In this document: in pieces, positions 1 to 8,077 of the stretch
Layout: each line of letters begins with the position of its first letter
Numbering within the stretch: position 1 is the stretch's first letter
DNA from: Mucilaginibacter aquariorum
GTDB taxonomy: Bacteria; Bacteroidota; Bacteroidia; Sphingobacteriales; Sphingobacteriaceae
NCBI RefSeq assembly: GCF_024498135.1
Contig: NZ_JANHOH010000011.1
Location: 1 to 64,000 of the forward strand
Length of the DNA stretch: 64,000 nucleotides
Direction: 5' to 3'
Position numbers and translations under genes: made by a program
The notes under the pieces: model-generated
Seen by the model: only the letters and a program-made list of their open reading frames with translations
What the model was told of the DNA's origin: nothing
Databases searched by the model: none

Positions 1-81
1 GTCCACAATCTCCAGTTTGAACGCTAAACTGTAATCTTTTTGGGTCTTCCTTTGGTAAACCTTAACTTCTTGTTCTTTCAT
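1..81 (-). CDS. IS3-type transposase OrfA, N-terminal fragment (runs off the window)
   Basis: Only the first 27 codons are present, starting at the ATG complementary to 79-81. The peptide begins MKEQEVKVYQRKTQ and continues with a YS-x-x-FKL-x-IV pattern, typical of the helix-turn-helix DNA-binding part of IS3-family OrfA proteins. OrfA normally binds the IS ends and is fused by frameshifting to the OrfB catalytic domain. The call rests on this short motif and on the IS-like terminus just upstream. Confidence 0.55.
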   Translation of the reverse strand, partial: MKEQEVKVYQRKTQKDYSLAFKLEIVD

Positions 82-122
82 CTGTTAACACTTTTTGTGT
101 CAACTTATTTTAGGACGCTACA
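1..122 (-). mobile_element. Edge of an IS3-like insertion sequence
   Basis: The window opens inside a reverse-strand reading frame that resembles an IS3-family OrfA. About 40 bp outside its start codon lies a sequence that, read on the minus strand, begins TGTAGCGTCCTAAAATAAG. A 5'-TG end is usual for IS3-type terminal repeats, so I place the element boundary near position 122. The other end is outside the window, so terminal repeats and target duplication cannot be checked. Confidence 0.5.
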
Positions 123-130
123 CTCTTCTA

Positions 131-168
131 AACAAAAAAGCCTCCTGCTAAGCGGGAGGCTTTTTTGT
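131..168. terminator. Bidirectional rho-independent terminator
   Basis: A GCCTCC/GGAGGC stem, extended by three pairs around a three-base loop, is flanked by an A-run on the left and a T-run on the right. It can therefore terminate transcription from either side. It lies between the IS edge and the end of the MBL hydrolase gene. Confidence 0.8.
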
Positions 169-180
169 GAATTTATCTTT

Positions 181-858
181 TTATAATTCTACACTGTCGC
201 CAATGGCAGGTAGTTTTAAGTTAAGCCCGGCTTTTTCAAATTTACCTGCAACTTCTTCCTTGTCTATTTTTATCACCGGGAACGAATCGTAATGTATACC
301 AATAACATTTTTACAGTTAACAAATGCCGCGGCTTTAATAGCATCATCGGCACCCATGGTATAATTATCGCCTATAGGGAGGATTGCCCAACTCAGGTTT
401 TCGTCTTCCAACAGCTTCATGTCATAGGTAAGCGCCGTATCGCCTGCAAAGTAAATCGCTTTATCTTCCGAATAGATCACAAAACCCGCGGGGTTACCAC
501 CGTTAGAACCATCGGGCAATGCGCTTGAATGTACGGCGTTCACCATTTTAACACGGCCAAAATCAAAGTTAAAGCCGCCACCAATGTTCATGCCGTGCAC
601 ATTGGTAATATCTTGCTTACCCAGCCAGCCTGCAATTTCGGCAATGCAGATAACTTTGGCCCCACTGTTCTTTTGAACAGTTATCAGGTCGGCAACGTGG
701 TCGCCATGGCCATGTGATACCAGGATATAATCGGGCTTAAGGCTGTTTACATCAATATGTTTAGCCAGATTGTTTGGGGTGATAAATGGATCGAATAATA
801 ATGTTTTGCCATTGGCCACTATCTCGATAGTGGATTGACCATAATAGGTAAGTTTCAT
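181..858 (-). CDS. UPF0173-type metal-dependent hydrolase (metallo-beta-lactamase fold)
   Basis: The 225-residue product is a cytosolic metallo-beta-lactamase-fold hydrolase without a signal peptide. The metal motif HGHGDH is near residues 49-54, and further ligands are visible at VHSS (about 109), GDTA (about 139) and IGIHYD near the C-terminus. Length and motif order fit the UPF0173/YtkL family, whose physiological substrate is generally unassigned. The gene ends just before a strong bidirectional terminator and is followed upstream by the YbaB gene in the same orientation. The family call is firm; the substrate is unknown. Confidence 0.88.
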   Translation of the reverse strand: MKLTYYGQSTIEIVANGKTLLFDPFITPNNLAKHIDVNSLKPDYILVSHGHGDHVADLITVQKNSGAKVICIAEIAGWLGKQDITNVHGMNIGGGFNFDFGRVKMVNAVHSSALPDGSNGGNPAGFVIYSEDKAIYFAGDTALTYDMKLLEDENLSWAILPIGDNYTMGADDAIKAAAFVNCKNVIGIHYDSFPVIKIDKEEVAGKFEKAGLNLKLPAIGDSVEL

Positions 859-939
859 GGTAAATGATTCAAGTTTTAAAGCGCGAATTACTTATAGTAT
901 AAAACGCCCTATGTTATGCCCGGATTGCTTTTTAATAAC

Positions 940-1254
940 TTATTTGCCAAACAGATTGCCTAAGCCACCCATGCCGCCCAACATAGCGCTGGTTATAGCT
1001 GCCATTTCGCTTTGGCTAACATTGTCCGCCTGTTCCATGGCTTTGTTAATAGCAACAACCAGCAGTTCTTCCAGTTCTTCTTTATCAGCCTCCTTAAAAA
1101 AGGCTGCATCAATATTTACCGACTGTACTACTTTATTGCCATTGGCCTGTACGGTAATTTTGCCACCTTCGGCAGTGCCTGTAACGCTAATGGCATCTAA
1201 GCGTTTTTTTACTTCGCCAGCTTTTTGCTGGGCTTCCATTAATTTATCGAACAT
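940..1254 (-). CDS. YbaB/EbfC family nucleoid-associated protein
   Basis: This 104-residue protein matches the YbaB/EbfC family in length and layout. An N-terminal helix (MFDKLMEAQQKAGEVKKRL) is followed by a beta-sheet core containing GKITVQANG, and the C-terminus is Gly/Met-rich. Family members form dimers with tweezer-like DNA binding and are often encoded beside dnaX/recR, which are not seen here. The ORF on the opposite strand is a shadow. An imperfect inverted repeat separates this gene from the serine hydrolase upstream. Confidence 0.9.
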   Translation of the reverse strand: MFDKLMEAQQKAGEVKKRLDAISVTGTAEGGKITVQANGNKVVQSVNIDAAFFKEADKEELEELLVVAINKAMEQADNVSQSEMAAITSAMLGGMGGLGNLFGK

Positions 1255-1270
1255 AATGTTTTAAATGTGC

Positions 1271-1369
1271 AGATATGCAAATGTGCGTATGTGCAGATCA
1301 TTGCATATCCAGGTTGTTAAATATTAGATACTCATCCGCACATCTGCATATTCACGCATTTGCACATCT
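1271..1369. repeat. Imperfect inverted repeat between ybaB-like and serine hydrolase genes
   Basis: The arms are 1271-1298 and 1342-1369. They match at 23 of 28 positions when one is reverse-complemented, with a 43-base spacer. The arms contain the words TGTGCAGAT and GCAAATG; a related fragment (AATGTGCACATCCGCAT) lies at about 6534-6550 before the phosphatase gene, suggesting a dispersed repeat family. Confidence 0.6.
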
Positions 1370-1374
1370 GAAGC

Positions 1375-2586
1375 TTAATCCTCCGCTGTATCGCCGGCGC
1401 CGTTATAGGCCCCTTTTCGAACTACCGGCATGCCGGTCATTTTAAACAGATCGTCAAGGTGCAGCAAACTGCCGTTAACTACATTACCTAACAAAACAAT
1501 GGTAACATCGTTTTTCATATCACGCAAAAATATATGGCGAAAGCCGTGCCACCATCCGGTGTGGTAAACCACTTTCTGACCCGGGCTTTCAAATATCCTC
1601 CAGCCGTAGCCATAGTTAAAATGCCCACGGATCATTGGGTTGTGACCGGTATAGGCAGAATCTTGTGTGGCCTGTTTTATCAAACGGCCGGCTTTAAGGG
1701 CCTGGTCAAAAATGTACAGGTCGGCAACGGTACTGTATATACCTTTGTCGCCTACGGGGCCATCTAAAAAGTTTTGCGCTACCGAATATTTCCAGCTGTT
1801 GCGATCATGTCCAACTACATCGGCCGGTATTTTATCATAAACCGCTTTAGAGTATACCGCGGTATGTGTCATCCCGGCAGGTTTAAAAATGTTTTCTTTC
1901 ATGTAATCGGCGTAAGTCATGCCGGTAACTTTTTCTATAATGGCGCCCAGCACCATAAAGTTGCTGTTGTTGTATAAGAAGCTGGCGTTGGGTTTGTTAA
2001 AACGAGCTGGCTTGTATTTAGCTATCAGGTCCATAGCCTCTTTGTTGGTAAGGCCTTTCTTTTGGTTAAGGTGCTGGCTGCGGTAAATGTTATCCACAAA
2101 GTAAACGTAGTTCATCATGCCGCTACGATGGGTAAGCAGCAGGCGGATGGTTACCCCATCATATGGAAAATCCGGAAAGAAATCTTTAACATTTTGGTCC
2201 AGCCTGATCTTTCCTTTTTCCCAAAGCTGCATAATAGCGGTACCCGTCATGGTTTTGGTGACCGATGCCAGCTCGAATTGGGAGCTTAGCTTTAGGCTGT
2301 CGCGGGTTAGGTGGTTGGCCCAACCGAAGGCTCCTTCATAAATTATTTTACCTTTTTTAGCTACGAGCACATTGCCGTTAAAACCGCTTACCTTATGCAG
2401 GTGCTGCATAAATTCGTCAATTTTTTTATCGGCTTTAGCGGGGTCATACTTAAGCAGTTCGGTGGTATTAAATGGCTTGCCATTATCGGCTATGCCCTTT
2501 TTGTTATCGCCATTGCTGGATGAGCAGGAAGTAAATGCGAGCAGGGAAAATATAGTAGAAATGGCAGTAGTGCACACTTGTTTCAT
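1375..2586 (-). CDS. Serine hydrolase, class C beta-lactamase/PBP-like, lipoprotein
   Basis: This is a secreted serine hydrolase of the beta-lactamase-related family, about 403 residues. From the ATG at 2586 a signal peptide ends in a lipobox (LLAFTSC), so it is probably membrane-anchored. The nucleophile motif SVTK lies near residue 107, a Tyr-Asn-Asn motif (FLYNNSN) near 204, and HTG (VVYHTGW) near 339, corresponding to the SxxK, YxN and KTG-equivalent motifs. Substrates in this family range from peptidoglycan stem peptides to esters, so the true substrate is unknown. A start six codons upstream (2604) is possible but fits a signal peptide less well. Confidence 0.85.
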   Translation of the reverse strand: MKQVCTTAISTIFSLLAFTSCSSSNGDNKKGIADNGKPFNTTELLKYDPAKADKKIDEFMQHLHKVSGFNGNVLVAKKGKIIYEGAFGWANHLTRDSLKLSSQFELASVTKTMTGTAIMQLWEKGKIRLDQNVKDFFPDFPYDGVTIRLLLTHRSGMMNYVYFVDNIYRSQHLNQKKGLTNKEAMDLIAKYKPARFNKPNASFLYNNSNFMVLGAIIEKVTGMTYADYMKENIFKPAGMTHTAVYSKAVYDKIPADVVGHDRNSWKYSVAQNFLDGPVGDKGIYSTVADLYIFDQALKAGRLIKQATQDSAYTGHNPMIRGHFNYGYGWRIFESPGQKVVYHTGWWHGFRHIFLRDMKNDVTIVLLGNVVNGSLLHLDDLFKMTGMPVVRKGAYNGAGDTAED

Positions 2587-2686
2587 AGACAAAAATTCTT
2601 TCACTTTAAACGAAGGCGAAAATTAGAAATTATATAGGAGGTATAAGATTAAAATTCAATTAATGTTTCAACAAAATATAAACTCT

Positions 2687-2694
2687 TAAATTTG
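2687..2694 (+). promoter_or_regulatory. TAnnTTTG -7 box just upstream of the TPR gene
   Basis: TAAATTTG matches the Bacteroidota -7 consensus and ends three bases before the chosen ATG at 2698. A start site at or next to the ATG would make the transcript leaderless. No clear -33 TTG is visible at the right distance. Confidence 0.45.
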
Positions 2695-2697
2695 AGG

Positions 2698-3675
2698 ATG
2701 AGATTTTTAGCGAGAACACTGCTCTTGATTATAATGGCAACCGGCATTTCCCGGGCTCAGGATGCAGGCAGTCTTATAAAAGAAGGCCAGCAATTAAGCG
2801 CGCAAAAAAAATACACCGAAGCTACTGAAAAGTACAAAAGCGCTCTAACTATAGAGCCCGAAAACACCCGCGCTAATTATGAACTGGCGTTTACCCTTTT
2901 TGCAAGCGGCAAAGGTACCGAGGGTATCCCCTATATAGAAAAAGCAATAAAAGGTAATTCAAGCGTGCAGTTAACCGCCGCATCGTACAGTTTGTTAGGT
3001 AGCATTTATGGTAATGCCAACCAGTTTCTAAAAGCAATTGCCGCCTACAAAAATGGCATCAAAACAGATAGTACCAATCAGCGTATTTACTATAATTTAG
3101 GTATCGTTCAATATCGCAGTAAACAATACCCGGATGCAGAACAAAGTTTTATAAGCGCCATCAAACGAGATTCGGCTGATGCGGGCAGTGTGCGGATGTA
3201 TGCATTGGCAACCTTCCATCAAAATAAACGCGCCGATGCCTTACTTGGGTTTTCCCGTTTCCTACAACTGGAGCCAAACAGCGCCCGAAGCAAAGAGGCC
3301 TTTGGCAACCTGCAGAACATCCTGCAAAGGGGAACATTGCAAGCCGAGGCCGGTTACCAGCCAACCGCTACGGTTAAAGCAGAAGCCTTTGCGCAAAACA
3401 AGGCAATCACCAAAATACTGGCCGGTTTCATGACCCGTAAATATGCATCGCCGACAGCCTTGCTCACTGCGCAACTAAAAGAACTTTTTACAGCCTTTGG
3501 CAGTAAGTACAAATTTGCCGATTACTATTACAAGCTATCCCAAACGGATAACCTGCCAACATTTGCAAGGGTTATCAGCCAAAGCAGCTTCCCGGAAAAT
3601 GCTAAATGGATTCAGGATAATGCAGCAAAAGTTGGCGAATTAAATAAGTGGGCTAAAGAAACCCGGGTGCAATAG
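2698..3675 (+). CDS. Secreted tetratricopeptide-repeat protein
   Basis: The 325-residue product has a signal peptide (RTLLLIIMATGISRAQ) followed by TPR units between about residues 30 and 205. Characteristic pieces are EATEKYKSALTIEPEN, KAIAAYKNGIKTDSTN and DAEQSFISAIKRDS. The C-terminal 110 residues (from about 215) are not repeats and contain KFADYYYKL; I do not recognise them. TPR domains mediate protein-protein contacts, so this is probably a periplasmic scaffold. I chose the ATG at 2698 because it starts directly at the signal peptide; the in-frame TTG two codons earlier is less likely. Confidence 0.8.
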   Translation: MRFLARTLLLIIMATGISRAQDAGSLIKEGQQLSAQKKYTEATEKYKSALTIEPENTRANYELAFTLFASGKGTEGIPYIEKAIKGNSSVQLTAASYSLLGSIYGNANQFLKAIAAYKNGIKTDSTNQRIYYNLGIVQYRSKQYPDAEQSFISAIKRDSADAGSVRMYALATFHQNKRADALLGFSRFLQLEPNSARSKEAFGNLQNILQRGTLQAEAGYQPTATVKAEAFAQNKAITKILAGFMTRKYASPTALLTAQLKELFTAFGSKYKFADYYYKLSQTDNLPTFARVISQSSFPENAKWIQDNAAKVGELNKWAKETRVQ

Positions 3676-3726
3676 AATGTACTAAAAAGATTACTTCGTG
3701 ATAGTGGCCTTAACCACATAAAACCC

Positions 3727-3734
3727 TAAATTTG
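3727..3734 (+). promoter_or_regulatory. Candidate fumC promoter -7 box
   Basis: TAAATTTG matches TAnnTTTG and lies 24 bases upstream of the fumC ATG, giving a leader of roughly 20 bases. No good -33 TTG is seen, so this is a moderate call. Confidence 0.45.
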
Positions 3735-3758
3735 CACCTGCAAAAACATACTATCAAT

Positions 3759-5156
3759 ATGAGTTTCAGAACCGAACATGATACCATGGGCGCGGTACAG
3801 GTGCCCGCCGACAAATACTGGGGCGCGCAAACCGAGCGCTCGCGCAACAATTTTAAAATAGGCCCCGAGGCTTCTATGCCGAAGGAAATTATAGATGCCT
3901 TTGCTTATCTTAAAAAAGCAGCGGCTTATACCAATACCGATCTGGGGGTTTTACCTGCCGATAAACGTGACCTGATAGCTCAGGTGTGCGATGAGATCCT
4001 GGCCGGTTCACTGGCAAACGAGTTTCCGCTGGTGATATGGCAAACGGGTTCGGGTACGCAATCAAACATGAACGTGAACGAGGTGGTTGCTAACCGTGCG
4101 CACGTATTGCAGGGTAACAAACTGGGCGAAGGCAAAACCTTTATCCACCCTAATGATGACGTGAACAAATCGCAATCATCAAATGATACTTACCCAACTG
4201 CTATGCACATTGCTGCATACAAAATATTGATCGATGTAACTATCCCCGGGATAGAGAAACTGCGTGATACTTTGCAGGCAAAAAGCGAAGCGTTTAAAAG
4301 CGTAGTTAAAATTGGCCGTACCCACTTAATGGATGCTACGCCACTTACTTTAGGCCAGGAGTTTTCTGGTTATGTATCGCAACTGAACCACGGTTTAAAA
4401 GCCTTGCGTAACACCTTTGATCACCTGAGCGAACTCGCCCTTGGTGGTACAGCGGTTGGTACGGGCATCAATACTCCCAAAGGATATGATATAAAGGTGG
4501 CCGAGTACATTGCCAAATTCACCAACCTGCCATTTATCACTGCCGAAAATAAATTTGAAGCTTTAGCTGCGCATGATGCTATTGTGGAAAGCCACGGCGC
4601 TTTAAAACAAATAGCGGTTTCTTTAATGAAGATCGCTAACGATATCAGGATGCTGGCTTCCGGTCCGCGCTCGGGTATTGGTGAGATCCATATCCCCGAT
4701 AACGAGCCGGGTTCATCTATAATGCCGGGCAAAGTTAACCCAACGCAAAACGAAGCGGTTACCATGGTTGCCGCACAGGTAATGGGTAATGATGTGGCCA
4801 TTTCTATCGGGGGATCAAACGGCCACTACGAGCTGAATGTATTTAAACCATTGATGGCTGCAAACTTCCTGCAATCGGCACGTTTAATTGGTGATGCCTG
4901 CGTATCATTCAATGATCATTGCGCAGTTGGTATCGAACCAAACTACGACGGTATTAAAAAGCACCTGGAAAACTCCCTGATGCTGGTTACCGCACTTAAC
5001 CCGCATATTGGTTACGAAAACGCGGCTAAAATTGCCAAAACAGCACTAAAAGAAAACAAATCGCTTCGCGAAGCAGCAGTTGGCCTGGGTTACCTAACCA
5101 ACGAGCAGTTTGACGAATGGGTACGCCCCGAAGATATGATAGGCGGATTAAAATAA
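3759..5156 (+). CDS. fumC: Class II fumarate hydratase
   Basis: Fumarase interconverts fumarate and L-malate in the TCA cycle. The 465-residue length is that of iron-independent class II fumarases (FumC/Fum1), which are homotetramers. Visible signatures are the superfamily motif GSSIMPGKVNP near residue 317, TGSGTQSNMNVNEV near 97, the SSNDTYPTAMH segment near 140 and GRTHLMDATPL near 186. The ATG at 3759 gives the usual MSFRTEHDTMG start; an upstream in-frame TTG at 3732 would add nine residues unlike the family. A terminator with perfect arms follows the stop codon. Confidence 0.96.
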   Translation: MSFRTEHDTMGAVQVPADKYWGAQTERSRNNFKIGPEASMPKEIIDAFAYLKKAAAYTNTDLGVLPADKRDLIAQVCDEILAGSLANEFPLVIWQTGSGTQSNMNVNEVVANRAHVLQGNKLGEGKTFIHPNDDVNKSQSSNDTYPTAMHIAAYKILIDVTIPGIEKLRDTLQAKSEAFKSVVKIGRTHLMDATPLTLGQEFSGYVSQLNHGLKALRNTFDHLSELALGGTAVGTGINTPKGYDIKVAEYIAKFTNLPFITAENKFEALAAHDAIVESHGALKQIAVSLMKIANDIRMLASGPRSGIGEIHIPDNEPGSSIMPGKVNPTQNEAVTMVAAQVMGNDVAISIGGSNGHYELNVFKPLMAANFLQSARLIGDACVSFNDHCAVGIEPNYDGIKKHLENSLMLVTALNPHIGYENAAKIAKTALKENKSLREAAVGLGYLTNEQFDEWVRPEDMIGGLK

Positions 5157-5157
5157 A

Positions 5158-5199
5158 GCCTCACCCAAACCCCTCTCCAGCGGAGAGGGGCTTTTTTAT
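5158..5199 (+). terminator. fumC terminator embedded in a GCCTCACCC-type repeat
   Basis: Arms CCCCTCTCC (5170-5178) and GGAGAGGGG (5182-5190) form a nine-pair stem with a three-base loop, followed by six T residues. The preceding GCCTCACCC places it in the same dispersed palindromic repeat family seen at 16878, 23417 and 40091. Confidence 0.8.
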
Positions 5200-5203
5200 T
5201 TGT

Positions 5204-5725
5204 ATGCAAAAAAAAATCAGCTTTCGTCTTTTAGCCTTTAGCCTTTTGCTAACTGCAATCTGCCTGCTGCAAACTGGCTGTAAGTTTAACCCCGATATGC
5301 AAACGCCGGGCGAAAGCTACCTGCAGGGCGAGTGGCAGCAAGATAGTGTAACAATGCAGAAGCAATTGGTAAGTTATTCTTTATATAACCTTAAATTCAA
5401 TTGCGATTCGTTTTTTGTGAGCATTAAAACCTTTAGTAAAGCAAATACCGGCGCCGATAGCTGTACCAAAGGAGGCAGCTGGACAGAATACGCGAAGGGC
5501 GTATACGAACAAAAGGATGATACACTGCATGTAAGAGGCCTGTTCTGTAATGCCGATTATAGTTACAAAGACCCAACAGGCTGTTTCCGTTCGGGCGTGT
5601 ACGAGGAGAGTTTTAAGGTAATTAAGAAAACCGATTCTGTAGTTCAGTTTAACCCAACATCAAGCGTGATATCAATTAACGCGCATTTAATAAAAAGAAG
5701 CACCTGTAACCCGAAACCACTTTAA
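5204..5725 (+). CDS. Lipoprotein of unknown function
   Basis: The product is about 173 residues. A signal peptide with the lipobox LLQTGC near residue 25 predicts a lipid-anchored protein, followed by a beta-rich domain. Four further cysteines (FNCDS, DSCTKG, LFCNAD, TGCFRSG) suggest disulfides in the periplasm or on the surface. I do not recognise the domain. The ATG at 5204 follows the fumC terminator directly; the longer frame from 5117 would begin inside fumC and read through the terminator repeat. The next gene starts three bases after the stop, so the two are probably cotranscribed. Confidence 0.7.
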   Translation: MQKKISFRLLAFSLLLTAICLLQTGCKFNPDMQTPGESYLQGEWQQDSVTMQKQLVSYSLYNLKFNCDSFFVSIKTFSKANTGADSCTKGGSWTEYAKGVYEQKDDTLHVRGLFCNADYSYKDPTGCFRSGVYEESFKVIKKTDSVVQFNPTSSVISINAHLIKRSTCNPKPL

Positions 5726-5728
5726 AAG

Positions 5729-6529
5729 ATGAAAATAACAGTAGTAAAAAGAATATTATTAGCTGTAGTTATTATATACCTGCCGCTGCAATCAATGGCA
5801 TGGGGAACAAACGGGCACCGTATTAGCGGGCAAATTGCCGATAGCTACCTTAATGCAAAAGCACGCGCGGCCATCAAAGCCATTTTAGGTAACGAATCTA
5901 TTGCTATGACCAGCAACTGGGCCGATTTTATAAAATCTGATCCGCAATATAATTACCTTTACAACTGGCACTTTGTAAACTTTGATAAAGAATACAGCTA
6001 CCCGGAAATGCAGGCATTCTTAAAACAGGATACCTCTGTTGATGCTTACACTAAAATAAATTTTTTGGTTGGCGAATTGAAAAAGAAAAACCTTACCAAA
6101 AGCAATAAGCTGCTTGCCCTGCGCATGCTGATACACATGGTTGAAGATATACATCAACCAATGCATACCGGCCATTTAGCCGATAAAGGGGGTAACGACA
6201 TTAAACTAACCTGGTTTAATAACCCCACCAACCTGCACTCTATTTGGGATAGCCAGCTGATAGATTTTCAGCAATTAAGCTATACCGAATATGTGAATTG
6301 GATAAATTATACTACTCCGGCGCAACGCAGCGAATGGCAAAAGGCACCTGTTAGCCAATGGTTGTTTGAATCTAACCAGTTGGCTGCAAAGATCTACGCA
6401 GGCGTTAAAGACGGCGATAAAGTGAATGTTTACAAATACAATTTTGAATACATTGGCATACTTAACAACCAGCTTGTAAAAGGCGGTGTTAGGTTAGCCG
6501 GCTTGTTGAACCAGATATTTGGCGCGTAA
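5729..6529 (+). CDS. S1/P1-type zinc nuclease, secreted
   Basis: S1/P1 nucleases cleave single-stranded nucleic acids using three zinc ions. The 266-residue precursor has a signal peptide ending at SMA, so the mature protein would begin with Trp (WGTNGHR), the N-terminal zinc ligand of this family. Other ligand motifs are NWADF (about 70), WHFVNFD (about 86), HMVEDIHQPMH (about 136-147) and the HSIWDSQLI segment (about 170). Length and motif order are complete. It is likely periplasmic or secreted, scavenging nucleic acid or nucleotide phosphate. Confidence 0.92.
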   Translation: MKITVVKRILLAVVIIYLPLQSMAWGTNGHRISGQIADSYLNAKARAAIKAILGNESIAMTSNWADFIKSDPQYNYLYNWHFVNFDKEYSYPEMQAFLKQDTSVDAYTKINFLVGELKKKNLTKSNKLLALRMLIHMVEDIHQPMHTGHLADKGGNDIKLTWFNNPTNLHSIWDSQLIDFQQLSYTEYVNWINYTTPAQRSEWQKAPVSQWLFESNQLAAKIYAGVKDGDKVNVYKYNFEYIGILNNQLVKGGVRLAGLLNQIFGA

Positions 6530-6551
6530 ATTAAATGTGCACATCCGCATC

Positions 6552-6989
6552 ATGAAAATACTAATGGTTTGCCTGGGTAATATATGCCGTTCGCCACTGG
6601 CGGAGGGGATTATGCAGCACCTTGCAGATAAAGCCGGACTGGATTGGCAAGTCGACTCCGCAGGTACCGGCGACTGGCACATCGGTAGCGCACCCGACAG
6701 GCGTTCAATCAAAGCCGCCCGCGATGAGGGGATAGACATTAGCAAACAGGTTTGCCGTTTGTTCCGTGCAAGTGATTTTGACGAGTTCGATCTGATCCTC
6801 GTGATGGATAAAAGCAACCTGAGCAATGTTCTGGCTATGGCCCGTAATGATGAAGACCGTAAGAAAGTAAAGATGCTTTTAGGCGATAAGATAGTCCCCG
6901 ACCCGTATTATGACGATGCCCAGTTTGCCCCGGTTTTTAAACTGATAGAGGCAGGCTGTAAGGAGATCATTAAACAATACAGCCATTAA
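6552..6989 (+). CDS. Low-molecular-weight protein tyrosine phosphatase
   Basis: This cytosolic phosphatase of about 145 residues carries the active-site loop CLGNICRS near residues 7-14 (CX5R) and the general-acid motif DPYYDD near 117-122. Family members remove phosphate from tyrosine or arginine residues; in bacteria some control polysaccharide export, but no such genes are nearby. The ATG at 6552 gives the canonical MKILMVCLGN start; the longer frame beginning inside the nuclease gene is unlikely. Confidence 0.93.
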   Translation: MKILMVCLGNICRSPLAEGIMQHLADKAGLDWQVDSAGTGDWHIGSAPDRRSIKAARDEGIDISKQVCRLFRASDFDEFDLILVMDKSNLSNVLAMARNDEDRKKVKMLLGDKIVPDPYYDDAQFAPVFKLIEAGCKEIIKQYSH

Positions 6990-7005
6990 TTGATATCTTA
7001 GGTGA

Positions 7006-7392
7006 ATGAATACTAAACCTATAATGGTTCTCAGCGCCATTTTTTTAGCTGCAATTGGCCTTGCCTTCACCTTTATGCCACAAGAGATAACCACCTTTAC
7101 AGGCTTGGGTTTCAGCAAAATTTATCAGCTGCAGTTACAAATAATGGGCGCTTTGTTTTTTGCCTTTGCCATGCTCAACTGGATGGCTAAGGGGGCCATA
7201 ATTGGCGGTATTTATAACAGGCCCATCGCCATAGCTAATTTTGCACACTTTTTTATTGGTGGTGTGGCTTTAGTGAAGGCTGTTGTAAGCAATATTCATC
7301 TGCACTATGCCGTTTGGATCATAGCGGCCATTTATTCAATTTTTGCAATACTATTCGGCATTATATTTTCAAGACATCCATCTCAAAAATAA
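7006..7392 (+). CDS. Small four-helix integral membrane protein
   Basis: The 128-residue hydrophobic protein has about four membrane segments (roughly residues 5-25, 43-61, 73-92 and 99-121) with short loops and no recognised motif. It starts 16 bases after the phosphatase gene and stops three bases before the DUF3347 gene, so it probably belongs to the same transcript. Function unknown. Confidence 0.7.
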   Translation: MNTKPIMVLSAIFLAAIGLAFTFMPQEITTFTGLGFSKIYQLQLQIMGALFFAFAMLNWMAKGAIIGGIYNRPIAIANFAHFFIGGVALVKAVVSNIHLHYAVWIIAAIYSIFAILFGIIFSRHPSQK

Positions 7393-7395
7393 ATT

Positions 7396-7884
7396 ATGAA
7401 AGCACTATTTGTAAGCTTAATATTAACCTGTACCGTGTTTATGGCCACTGCGCAAAACACAGCAGTTGATAAACTAACTACGTCGTATATTGGCGTTAAA
7501 AATGCATTAGTTGGCAGCAACGCCACATTGGCCAAAACACGCTCTACTGAATTGCTTGCCGCATTGTCAGCCCCGGTCAAAGGGTTACAGCCTGCGCAAC
7601 AAAAGCTGTTGACTACCTATCTGGATAAACTAAAATTTGATAGTCGCCATATTAGCGAAACCACCCTTATTGATCATCAGCGCGAGCATTTTGCCAGTTT
7701 ATCTAAAAACATGTATTCGTTACTATCTGGCTTAAAGCTAAATAGCACTACTGTTTATCAGCAGTATTGCCCAATGAAAAAGGCCGCCTGGTTAAGCGAA
7801 TCTGAAGATATCCGCAACCCATACTATGGCGATGTTATGCTGGAGTGCGGTAAGGTTACGGCTACCTTGAAAGGGGCTAAATAA
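7396..7884 (+). CDS. Secreted DUF3347 domain protein
   Basis: The 162-residue precursor begins with a signal peptide ending at ATAQ. The C-terminal part carries a DUF3347 hallmark: YQQYCPM near residue 118, WLSES, then IRNPYYGDVMLECGKV. Two Cys and a Met in this block could bind metal; DUF3347 domains often occur with heavy-metal efflux components. That suggests a periplasmic metal-related role, but the binding is inference. Three bases separate it from the preceding membrane-protein gene. Confidence 0.8.
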   Translation: MKALFVSLILTCTVFMATAQNTAVDKLTTSYIGVKNALVGSNATLAKTRSTELLAALSAPVKGLQPAQQKLLTTYLDKLKFDSRHISETTLIDHQREHFASLSKNMYSLLSGLKLNSTTVYQQYCPMKKAAWLSESEDIRNPYYGDVMLECGKVTATLKGAK

Positions 7885-7903
7885 TATAAGTTGCGTGAGA
7901 AAG

Positions 7904-7926
7904 TGTTCACGTTCACGGCCGTGAAC
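7904..7926. repeat. Palindrome downstream of the DUF3347 gene
   Basis: GTTCACGGCCGTGAAC (7911-7926) is a perfect 16-base palindrome, preceded by another GTTCAC. No T-run follows, so it is not a standard terminator; it could be an operator or a cruciform-forming site. Confidence 0.5.
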
Positions 7927-8025
7927 GCCGTCGTTAACCTATAAATGACTGATAATAAGGACTGTTGAAAATAAGGTGCTGACAAAACTACGTCACCATT
8001 AAATCATCAGGAAAATACTAAACAA

Positions 8026-8056
8026 AGAAAGGCCTTGCAAACGCAAGGCCTTTTCC
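8026..8056. terminator. Bidirectional terminator between converging genes
   Basis: GGCCTTGC (8031-8038) pairs with GCAAGGCC (8043-8050) around a four-base loop, with A-rich sequence before and TTTT after. It sits between the convergent DUF3347 and DUF6607 genes and can serve both. Confidence 0.75.
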
Positions 8057-8077
8057 CTTTCATAGGTAGATGAAATA

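Noticed and set aside
857..1264. 135-codon forward frame opposite the YbaB gene
   Set aside because: It is the antisense shadow of a clear YbaB/EbfC family gene and has no family features.
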